Assembly: GCA_020437045.1 (NCBI GenBank)
Contig: JAGQWV010000050.1
Span: 1 to 6,297 of the forward strand
DNA from: Saprospiraceae bacterium
Lineage (GTDB): Bacteria > Bacteroidota > Bacteroidia > Chitinophagales > Saprospiraceae
Length of the DNA stretch: 6,297 nucleotides
Reading direction: 5' to 3'
Part shown: one piece after another, positions 1-5,737 of the stretch
How positions within the stretch are numbered: the stretch's first letter is position 1
How the letters are laid out: every line of letters starts with the position of its first letter
The notes under the pieces: generated by a model
Databases searched by the model: none
What the model was told of the DNA's origin: nothing
Seen by the model: only the letters and a program-made list of their open reading frames with translations
Translations under genes and position numbers: made by a program

Positions 1-811
1 GATCTATAAAATATTGCAACCGGACTTGATTGATCTGGCCAATGAAGGGGCCTTTTTACTGATGTGTAAACAAGTTTTGCCCACTGGCTTATTGGGTTTG
101 ATGTTGGCTGGGATGTTATTTGCCACAGCAAGTTCCGTCAATACAACTTTGAATATGATGTCGGCCGTTTTTACCAATGATCTCTATACACGGCTAGTGA
201 AAGATGTTTCCGACACTAAGTTGATGCAGGTAGCCCGAATTTCAACGTTGATATTTGGACTGGTTACCATATTGGTAGCTTTAATGGTACCTGCTGCCGG
301 AGGTATTGTAGAAGTGGTGATCAGCGTGGGAGCGATTACCGGTGCTCCCTTATTCGCACCAACTATATGGGCTTTATTTAGTGAAAGGCAAACAGCAAAA
401 TCTATATTACTTACCACGTTGATCAGCTTGAGTATTAATTTATGTTTTAAATTTATTTCACCCCAATTTGGGATTTCCCTCGATCGTGCTCAGGAAATGT
501 TGTTGGGAGTTTTTGGACCTTTGGTTCTCCTGGCTATTTTTGAATTTTGGCCCGTTGGTGCCAAAGCAAAGGAAATTAATTATTTGGAACAGACACTAGC
601 TCCAGGCCAATCTTCAGGTAATGCGTTTGCTTTGAAGATCTTAGGCTATGCTGTCATTTTTACCGGTATATTGGTAGGTTTGCTGTCATTTGGGTCCGAG
701 GGAGGATGGTGGTGGATTTTGATCATCTCTCTGGCTATTATTGGTACAGGATATATTTTAGTTTACAAGAGTAAACAATATCTTATAGTTGAAAATAAAC
801 CAACTGTGTAA
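1..811 (+). CDS. Sodium:solute symporter (SSS family), C-terminal part, 5' end outside window
   Basis: This is the C-terminal 269 residues of an inner-membrane Na+-coupled transporter of the solute:sodium symporter family. The frame is already open at base 2, so the TTG at 14 is not the start. The family signature is the helix and following loop at visible residues about 26-58: a Gly/Leu-rich membrane segment, then ATASSVNTTLN and VFTNDLY. This matches SGLT-type TM8, where the adjacent Ser pair contributes to the sodium site. About six further hydrophobic segments follow (roughly residues 78-98, 103-125, 133-150, 165-182, 211-228, 234-253), then a short polar tail. The substrate cannot be told from this part; sugars, sialic acid, amino acids and other solutes are all transported by the family. 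The gene ends 28 bp from the convergent HAD gene. That gap (812-839) holds only a short ACCGGT palindrome and no obvious terminator. The family is secure, the substrate unknown. Confidence 0.9.
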   Translation, partial: IYKILQPDLIDLANEGAFLLMCKQVLPTGLLGLMLAGMLFATASSVNTTLNMMSAVFTNDLYTRLVKDVSDTKLMQVARISTLIFGLVTILVALMVPAAGGIVEVVISVGAITGAPLFAPTIWALFSERQTAKSILLTTLISLSINLCFKFISPQFGISLDRAQEMLLGVFGPLVLLAIFEFWPVGAKAKEINYLEQTLAPGQSSGNAFALKILGYAVIFTGILVGLLSFGSEGGWWWILIISLAIIGTGYILVYKSKQYLIVENKPTV

Positions 812-839
812 ATATACCGGTTGAATTATAGGGATCATA

Positions 840-1691
840 CTAAGTAGCAATAGATTCACAAATAAAATCAGGTACAATACCGGTCGTCTTAATAAAGAAT
901 TCTGCCTGGTCCGGAATGGTATTACCACTAAGTACCAGTACGGTGTCTATACCAAATTTATTTCCACCGATGATGTCCGTGTGCAACGTGTCACCGACCA
1001 TCAGCACTTCTTCTTTTTGGTAACTTTTATTCTGATTAATGTGCTGAAATGCGAAATTGAACATTTGTGCATCGGGTTTTCCGAAGTGGATGAATTTTTT
1101 ACCCACGACTTTTTCCAACAAACTGGCAATACTTCCTACTGCGATGGCTACTTCATCCTCTGATACAGGATAGGTTTTGTCCGTATTTGCCACTACAACG
1201 GGAACATTGGTACGTCGCAATAAATTAATGGTCTTATTGAGATCGGTTTGCCAGTCAAAACCTTCGTCATCGAGCAGTACTAGAACTCTAATTTCATTGG
1301 TTTTACGGTGATCCAGATCGAGTTTGGAAATTGGGATGGTAATGAGGTCCATGGCTTCTAAGTAAATGGCCGAGCTTTTGGTGCCGAGATAGGCCACTCG
1401 TCCGTCCTTTACTTTATGTCGTAAATAATCTCTTGCGAGCATTCCTGAGCTGATGATTTTGTCGGTATCAATGTCGGTTATGCCATTGCGCTGATAGAAC
1501 TCTGCCAACTGATAAGGACTCCGGGAGGCATCATTGGTTAAGACATAAAAATCAATACCATTTGCATTTAAGAAATCAAATGTGTCCTGTATGCCGGGTA
1601 TGATTCCTGAAGAATTCTTCAATACTCCAAATGCATCAAAGAATATTGCCCGGTAATTAAGTGCAACTTTTTTAAATGAATCTAAATACAT
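840..1691 (-). CDS. HAD-superfamily class IIA (NagD/TIGR01459-like) hydrolase
   Basis: This 283-residue protein is probably a cytoplasmic phosphatase acting on a small phosphorylated metabolite. The HAD motifs appear in order: motif I FFDAFGVL with nucleophile D19, motif II VLTNDASRS with T52, motif III FGKPD with K205, and motif IV MVGDTLHTDI with D234 and D239. The cap lies between motifs II and III (about residues 60-200), as in class IIA enzymes, and contains the VANTDKTYPV stretch like the ANPD segment of NagD relatives. Length is normal for the family. Odd point: the residue two after the nucleophile, usually the Asp general acid/base, is Phe21. Class IIA relatives with an aromatic residue there exist as far as I recall, so activity is uncertain but not excluded. 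The ATG at 1689-1691 lies 11 bp after the stop of the kinase-like gene, so the two are probably co-transcribed. There is no Shine-Dalgarno motif; the leader is TTTATTTC. The family is well supported; the substrate is unknown. Confidence 0.88.
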   Translation of the reverse strand: MYLDSFKKVALNYRAIFFDAFGVLKNSSGIIPGIQDTFDFLNANGIDFYVLTNDASRSPYQLAEFYQRNGITDIDTDKIISSGMLARDYLRHKVKDGRVAYLGTKSSAIYLEAMDLITIPISKLDLDHRKTNEIRVLVLLDDEGFDWQTDLNKTINLLRRTNVPVVVANTDKTYPVSEDEVAIAVGSIASLLEKVVGKKFIHFGKPDAQMFNFAFQHINQNKSYQKEEVLMVGDTLHTDIIGGNKFGIDTVLVLSGNTIPDQAEFFIKTTGIVPDFICESIAT

Positions 1692-1702
1692 GAAATAAAG
1701 AC

Positions 1703-2746
1703 TTAAATGTTTAGTGCTTTTAAAATCTTGTCAGCAACGTCTGTGTGATCAAGACTGGGAAAATAGATTTCAAAAGCCTCTTTCTTTAATTTAAGAGCGA
1801 AACGATCAAGATAAAAGTATCGACCAAATTTCACCACATAATTTAAAAGAAAGAATCGATATGCTTCTTTTATAAAACGTACCTCATTAGCAGATAAAGG
1901 GAAGATGGAATGGTAGCTTTTTAAAAACAGGATAAACCGGTCCTCCAGCAGCGGATCTACCGTATAGCTGAAAGCTGTTTGGTCACCTTCGGCGCGAACC
2001 ACCCTTGCGAAAAAGTAAAAGTCCAAAACACGGGTACTCATTCTGAACCAGTCATAGTCCCATCGGGCAAATAATCGAGTATCATCGGTGACTGAAAAAT
2101 TACCAATATTCCAATCAATAAACACCGGTATGCTATCGAAACTCCGATAGTCAAACTTCGTACTGTTTTCAAAAAAAAGATCACACTGCCGTCGAATTTC
2201 GTCCAGTACCAGTCGATGCTCGAATTGTCCCTCCTCCGTTTTCAACGACTCCAGGAGATCCTCAAGATCTTTGGCCATGGTTTTTGAAGATGGGGGTAGG
2301 ACATCTTTCAATTCTGTACAGGCCAGATGAAATTTTGCCAGTTCTTCTCCGAGAATGGAAATCTGAGAATTGCTTACCACTTTCGGTAATTTCTGGGCTG
2401 TCCGGATAGGGTTATAGAAGACTACCCAGATGTCGACACCAGCCCGGTTATACCGATAGGTGAATACCTCATCATCTTTCGTCAGTGCTCGTCCTACAAA
2501 ATGTTCATAAGGATAAAGGAGGTTGTTAGCGAGAACATTAATGATTTTATGATCTTCTTTAAAATGTTCGTAATGGCCAAAATAGGATAGCTTGGCGATC
2601 ACAAAATTACCCCCCAGAAAATTGACTTTGAAAACGTGATTTGTAGATACTTTTGCACTGATATCTTCAACGGATGTGATCCGCTTTGAGCTGTTATATT
2701 TACTCCATGCCAGGGTGATGATAGCCGAATAATCAATAAATCGCAT
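1703..2746 (-). CDS. Aminoglycoside phosphotransferase-fold (APH/choline-kinase-like) kinase, substrate unknown
   Basis: This protein of about 347 residues has the APH kinase fold and is probably a cytoplasmic small-molecule kinase. Numbered from the ATG at 2746: a glycine-loop-like strand (about 34-43), FVIAK with the likely ATP-binding K52, an LGEELAKFH helix (133-141) typical of APH proteins, the catalytic loop FIDWNIGN with D211 and N216, and a metal-binding segment WDYDW with D230 and D232, followed by VLDFYFF with D242. The usual His two residues before the catalytic Asp is Phe209 here. A longer reading begins at TTG 2801-2803, adding 19 residues, and is limited by an in-frame stop just upstream. 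I prefer the ATG because the family-like sequence begins there and TTG is rare. It is the first gene of a pair with the HAD hydrolase. Family relatives include homoserine, choline and hexosamine kinases; nothing indicates antibiotic resistance. The fold is likely, the function unassigned. Confidence 0.78.
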   Translation of the reverse strand: MRFIDYSAIITLAWSKYNSSKRITSVEDISAKVSTNHVFKVNFLGGNFVIAKLSYFGHYEHFKEDHKIINVLANNLLYPYEHFVGRALTKDDEVFTYRYNRAGVDIWVVFYNPIRTAQKLPKVVSNSQISILGEELAKFHLACTELKDVLPPSSKTMAKDLEDLLESLKTEEGQFEHRLVLDEIRRQCDLFFENSTKFDYRSFDSIPVFIDWNIGNFSVTDDTRLFARWDYDWFRMSTRVLDFYFFARVVRAEGDQTAFSYTVDPLLEDRFILFLKSYHSIFPLSANEVRFIKEAYRFFLLNYVVKFGRYFYLDRFALKLKKEAFEIYFPSLDHTDVADKILKALNI

Positions 2747-2975
2747 ACTACTTAAAGGTTCTACTCTTACATTCAGTTGGCCCGCAAGATAATACCATTG
2801 CAATGATTTCCGGCATCAAATTCAGGATTTCATAATACGGGTTAGATATAACAAAATGAAGAAAACTCAAATGCGCGAATCGCCATCTTGTCATTCACGT
2901 GATAAATCGAAATTGTCACCGGGTATCCGACACATTTTAATATTGGATGTCCACCAATTTCAGATCTTCATCATG

Positions 2976-2983
2976 TAACTTTG
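2976..2983 (+). promoter_or_regulatory. Bacteroidota-type -7 box (TAACTTTG), orientation plus, weak candidate
   Basis: TAACTTTG matches the TAnnTTTG -7 consensus of the Bacteroidota primary sigma factor exactly and continues as GCA, as many such promoters do. No good TTTG -33 box lies at the usual spacing of about 19 bp upstream, and no plus-strand gene follows. A transcript from here would run antisense into the 3' end of the methyltransferase gene. On the minus strand the same repeat gives TTAATTTG, one base from the consensus and pointing toward the kinase-like gene, with a 5' leader of over 200 nt. It may be a chance match. Confidence 0.22.
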
Positions 2984-2994
2984 CAGGGTGCAAA
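2980..2994. repeat. Short inverted repeat TTTGCA-GGG-TGCAAA
   Basis: This is a perfect 6-bp inverted repeat around a 3-bp centre. It overlaps the -7-like box, so it could be an operator half-site pair or, in RNA, a small hairpin. No second copy was noticed elsewhere in the window. Function is not shown. Confidence 0.4.
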
Positions 2995-3063
2995 TTAACC
3001 GGAAAGAGGCCTCTGTTTTTGCGGTTTAAACTTCAGGTATCAGATCCTAAGGGGATATCATTC

Positions 3064-3990
3064 TTACTCAGGAGGCAGAATTGCCTTCAGATGGGAGGCA
3101 TTTGTACCGCAACAGCCGCCTAATACCTTTACCCCGTAGGTATAGTATAACGCGTTCATATGCTTCGCCCAATCATTGATGTCGTCAAGAAAAAGCCCCT
3201 CGGCTCCATCCAGATCACAGTGATCGAGCGAAGATGCATTGGCGAGGTATCCATCCAGCCGGTTAAATAGGGCAGCAGGCTGCTTTTCGGCTTGCAAAAA
3301 TGTAGGATAGGCACAGTTGACCATATATCCCAGTGGAGGGTTTTCTGTGAGCTGATCGATCAGTTGAATTGCTTCTATGATCTTGGTGCCATCTAAAATA
3401 AGTCCATCTCTTCCAATCACAAAGCTGATGAAATAGGGTATTTGCCACTCCGCCGCTGCTTGGGCAATTCCAATCGCCTCTTCAATAGCTGGTAAAGTTT
3501 CTGCGATTATAAAATCAACTCCGCCTTCGATCAACTGACCTATTTGCCAGCTATGATATCTCTTCGCTTCTTCTCTGTTGAGCGACTCTTCCGGCCGGTA
3601 GCAGTCATTCTTACAGCCTATCAAGCCTCCGATCTTGATTTTGTCGGCTTGTGATTCCCTTCGTCTTCGAATGGAATGCAAGAATGCACTTGCATCTTTG
3701 TTGATCTCTGGGTGTTTTTTAGATCGTTGAATCCGGTCGTAATCGCAGCGCCAGGTAGGAGTACATATGAAAATTGGCAGATTTTTGTTTTCTGCAACAT
3801 CCAGGTATTCATCATAGATCTTTTGTAGAGCTAGACTACCAACCGGATCATAAATTAGTGGAGCACTGACCAATATCGGATCGAGGTGTATATGATCGTC
3901 TCTCCGCAGGCGTTCGACAATGGCGGCCTCCATCAGTATAAATTGGTGGCTATCGAAGTATGCTTTAAAATCAGATAATTTGTCGATCAT
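3064..3990 (-). CDS. Homocysteine S-methyltransferase-family protein, divergent
   Basis: This 308-residue cytoplasmic protein belongs to the zinc-dependent homocysteine S-methyltransferase family (Pfam S-methyl_trans; MetH N-terminal domain, BHMT and MmuM relatives), which transfers a methyl group to a thiol(ate). The three zinc cysteines are visible: C226 in MVNCAYPTF, and C293-C294 in VLGGCCGTN. The barrel motif FIIAETLPAIEEA with E164-T165 and the DGTKI segment (200-204) also fit. Length is that of single-domain members, with no cobalamin domain. The N-terminal half is unusual: the canonical DGAxGTxL substrate motif reads MEAAIVERL (20-28), and the usual H-x-x-Y-x-x-AGA region becomes an YDEYLDVAENKNLPIF segment before TPTW. 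The acceptor may therefore not be homocysteine, and the methyl donor is unknown. The start is ATG at 3988-3990, without a Shine-Dalgarno motif. It lies 74 bp downstream of the sulfatase, same strand, so co-transcription is possible. Confident of the family, not of the reaction. Confidence 0.85.
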   Translation of the reverse strand: MIDKLSDFKAYFDSHQFILMEAAIVERLRRDDHIHLDPILVSAPLIYDPVGSLALQKIYDEYLDVAENKNLPIFICTPTWRCDYDRIQRSKKHPEINKDASAFLHSIRRRRESQADKIKIGGLIGCKNDCYRPEESLNREEAKRYHSWQIGQLIEGGVDFIIAETLPAIEEAIGIAQAAAEWQIPYFISFVIGRDGLILDGTKIIEAIQLIDQLTENPPLGYMVNCAYPTFLQAEKQPAALFNRLDGYLANASSLDHCDLDGAEGLFLDDINDWAKHMNALYYTYGVKVLGGCCGTNASHLKAILPPE

Positions 3991-4039
3991 GATTCAGATT
4001 TGGATTTATATCAATGGTGCAACGCTTAGGAATGTCTTC

Positions 4040-4051
4040 GGAAAATTTTCC
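4040..4051. repeat. 12-bp perfect palindrome GGAAAATTTTCC
   Basis: This perfect palindrome lies in the 74-bp gap between the sulfatase stop and the methyltransferase start, about 50 bp before the latter. It has no loop, so it is better viewed as a possible protein-binding site than as a terminator. AT-rich palindromes of this size also arise by chance, and no second copy was seen. Confidence 0.3.
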
Positions 4052-4064
4052 CCATTTGCATTAT

Positions 4065-5516
4065 TTATTCCTTAAAGTCCGGATTTGGAGATATGGTTTG
4101 AGCATTTACATTTTGCTTCCATTGATGTAGTTGATCCAATAGTTCTTGTTTTTTTAGTGGATGTGTATCTACGAGGTTGGTTGTTTCACTCAAATCTTCT
4201 TTTAGGTTGTAAAGTTCGATCTTTCCATCTTCGAGATACTCCAACAATTTCCAATCACCGACCCTTATCGCACTGACAGGTGTGGTGGTGGGGTAGTAGT
4301 GAGGGTAGTGCCAATAGAGGGCCCGGTCACCAGGACTGGACTCATCATTCTTAAGAAGCGAAAAAAAGCTTTTGCCGTCGATGGGACTTGAGTCATTGAT
4401 ATCCAAGATTTCCAGGATCGTTGGGAAAAAATCGATGGTACTAATTGGTTGTTCTACGATTTTTCCTTCTGCTTTCAATTGGGGTATATGGGCAATCGTA
4501 GGAATACGGATACCACCTTCATAAAGACTTCCTTTGCCCGATCGAAGTGGAGCATTATTAGTTACCTGATTATCGCGATAATTATTGACGAAACCACCAT
4601 TGTCAGACAATAGAAAAATGATCGTATTGTTTAATTTATCCAGTTGTTCCAATTTATCAAGAATCCGGCCGATATTATCATCCACGGCTTTCACCATAGC
4701 TGCATAGGTCTCATTTTGATGATTAAGATCAGGGGATTTCTTGGCACTGAATAATTTGATGTCAGCTTCTTTTGCCTCTATAGGAGTATGTACATTATAG
4801 TACCATAAGTTGAGAAAGAGCGGTTTATTACCGGCATCTTCGATCATTTTTACCGCCTCACTGGTGAGCCGGTCCGTGAGGTATTCACCGTCCCGGTCAC
4901 TGAAATAGTGGCCGTGATCATCCTGGCCAAGGTTTCCCACGAATCGATCTTCTCCAAAAGCAAAACCTTTGTACGGATAAAAATAAGTGGGAGGAGCACC
5001 TCGCTGACTAGCGGCGACACTGAGGTCAAAACCTTGTAACTCCGGAAAGTGCATTAAATCTCCAACATGCCACTTGCCAATATGGGCGGTATGATAACCT
5101 TTTTTTTGAAGCTCTTCCGCCAGGGTAATCTCATTCAGTGGGAGATTCTCAATAGTTTGAGGTGTGATTGATCTGGTCGTGGGATTTGCTCTTCGTTCAT
5201 GGCCGGCGGCTTCACTCCAGATGGTAAAGTTTAACCGGGCTGGATATTTACCAGTTAAAATCGAGGCTCTTGTTGGAGAACAGACAGGTGCCGCAGCATA
5301 GCTGTTAGTAAAAATAAATGATTGACGGGCCAGTCTGTCAATATTTGGTGTTTCGTGTAGGTCTGCACCGTAACAACCAAGATCACTCCATCCCAGATCA
5401 TCCACCACAATAAATAAAATATTGGGAGAACTATTTTTCTGTCCAACAGCATTTACTGATGAATAAAATGCCAGCAGAAAAAAGGCATAGCGAAGAATTG
5501 CATTTTGATAGAACAT
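4065..5516 (-). CDS. Secreted formylglycine-dependent sulfatase (family S1)
   Basis: This 483-residue enzyme should hydrolyse sulfate esters outside the cytoplasm. An N-terminal signal peptide is visible: Arg9, a hydrophobic run at 10-18, and a plausible cleavage after VNA (residue 23). There is no lipobox Cys. The alkaline-phosphatase-fold sulfatase active site is complete: metal ligands D39-D40 in FIVVDDLGW, the CSPTR signature with C79 (to be converted to formylglycine) and R83, K148 and H150 in HIGKWH, H243 in NVHTP, D306-N307 in LLSDNGG, and K329 in RSGKGSLYEGG. The C-terminal subdomain carries WKLLEYLEDGKIELYNLKED, typical of the family. Length is normal. It resembles the arylsulfatase A-type group (possibly S1_16), but the natural substrate (glycan or other sulfated compound) cannot be read from the sequence. 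No maturase (FGE or anSME) lies in the window, so it must be elsewhere. The ATG at 5514-5516 is preceded by an AT-rich leader. Confidence 0.95.
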   Translation of the reverse strand: MFYQNAILRYAFFLLAFYSSVNAVGQKNSSPNILFIVVDDLGWSDLGCYGADLHETPNIDRLARQSFIFTNSYAAAPVCSPTRASILTGKYPARLNFTIWSEAAGHERRANPTTRSITPQTIENLPLNEITLAEELQKKGYHTAHIGKWHVGDLMHFPELQGFDLSVAASQRGAPPTYFYPYKGFAFGEDRFVGNLGQDDHGHYFSDRDGEYLTDRLTSEAVKMIEDAGNKPLFLNLWYYNVHTPIEAKEADIKLFSAKKSPDLNHQNETYAAMVKAVDDNIGRILDKLEQLDKLNNTIIFLLSDNGGFVNNYRDNQVTNNAPLRSGKGSLYEGGIRIPTIAHIPQLKAEGKIVEQPISTIDFFPTILEILDINDSSPIDGKSFFSLLKNDESSPGDRALYWHYPHYYPTTTPVSAIRVGDWKLLEYLEDGKIELYNLKEDLSETTNLVDTHPLKKQELLDQLHQWKQNVNAQTISPNPDFKE

Positions 5517-5544
5517 ACTAATACATAATGGAAAATAATTATAA

Positions 5545-5575
5545 AATAATTAACTTTTTAGTCCTGGAGATCAAA
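5545..5575 (-). promoter_or_regulatory. Candidate promoter of the sulfatase gene
   Basis: Read on the minus strand, TTTG (plus positions 5572-5575) is followed after exactly 19 bp by TAATTATT (5545-5552). The spacing fits the Bacteroidota -33/-7 arrangement, but the -7 box matches TAnnTTTG in only six of eight positions. Transcription would begin about 20-30 nt before the sulfatase ATG. Given the AT-rich background this is only suggestive. Confidence 0.3.
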
Positions 5576-5588
5576 TATCGAATTGTCC

Positions 5589-5622
5589 AAAAGATATTTA
5601 TCCATATAGAAAAATATCTTTT
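5589..5622. terminator. Inverted repeat with 11-bp arms next to a T-tract; possible bidirectional terminator
   Basis: The arms AAAAGATATTT (5589-5599) and AAATATCTTTT (5612-5622) are perfectly complementary around a 12-nt loop. The plus strand continues with T to 5627. Read on the minus strand, downstream of the cytochrome gene, the stem ends in TTTT then GG. The stem has a single G:C pair per arm, so it is a weak hairpin. It sits about 115 bp past the cytochrome stop, so it may be a backup end or simply AT-rich symmetry. Confidence 0.35.
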
Positions 5623-5684
5623 TTTTTGATTTCGAATGGAACAAAGTCGTGGGGGAGTATATCTCTTATAATCCGATTGGATTT

Positions 5685-5705
5685 GAAGATCTCAATAGGA
5701 TCTTC
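5685..5705 (-). terminator. Inverted repeat GAAGATC-7-GATCTTC downstream of the cytochrome gene
   Basis: This perfect 7-bp inverted repeat with a 7-nt loop begins about 33 bp after the cytochrome stop codon on the minus strand, the usual place for a transcript end. It lacks a following T-run on that strand (AAATCC), so it is not a classic intrinsic terminator. It could protect the 3' end of the mRNA or be a binding site. Confidence 0.35.
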
Positions 5706-5737
5706 TATTATTTTAATCTTTTCCTAATATGGATATT

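Larger units (their letters stand above)
2747..3063. other. Intergenic region between the methyltransferase and kinase-like genes
   Basis: This stretch of about 317 bp (260 bp if the TTG start of the kinase-like gene is used) separates two minus-strand genes. I see no convincing coding region. It holds an inverted repeat at 2980-2994 (TTTGCA-GGG-TGCAAA) overlapping a promoter-like TAACTTTG, and a 10-bp perfect palindrome AGAGGCCTCT at 3005-3014 followed by GTTTTT on the plus strand. No tRNA and no riboswitch that I recognise is present. Its size suggests that the kinase-like/HAD pair has its own promoter rather than being read through from the methyltransferase, but I could not place a well-spaced minus-strand promoter in it. 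Confidence 0.5.
5517..5737. other. Intergenic region between the cytochrome and sulfatase genes
   Basis: These 221 bp are very AT-rich and I see no supported gene in them. They contain two inverted repeats (5589-5622 and 5685-5705), a T-tract of nine at 5619-5627, and the candidate sulfatase promoter. The arrangement suggests that the cytochrome transcript ends here and the sulfatase has its own promoter. Confidence 0.55.

Noticed and set aside
14..16. TTG as the start of the symporter
   Set aside because: The frame is open to the window edge and the family needs several more membrane helices upstream, so the gene begins outside.
981..1163. Short plus-strand frame inside the HAD hydrolase gene, with similar opposite-strand or shifted frames at 184-417, 3263-3448, 3621-3815, 4085-4276, 5255-5452 and 5996-6217
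   Set aside because: Each is fully contained in a gene with clear family motifs in its own frame and has no motifs of its own.
1703..2803. Aminoglycoside resistance function for the APH-fold gene
   Set aside because: The fold is shared by many metabolic kinases; there is no mobile element or resistance context and the catalytic loop is divergent.
2801..2803. TTG as start of the kinase-like gene
   Set aside because: A TTG start would add 19 residues without family resemblance; the ATG at 2744-2746 is the simpler choice. It is not excluded.
2947..3123. Plus-strand frame of 58 codons starting at ATG 2947 and running into the methyltransferase 3' end
   Set aside because: The promoter-like box lies inside it, the protein has no recognisable feature, and a third of it is antisense to a well-supported gene.
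3991..4064. SAM-type riboswitch before the methyltransferase gene
   Set aside because: The gap is only 74 bp and shows none of the helices or conserved cores I would expect of a SAM aptamer.
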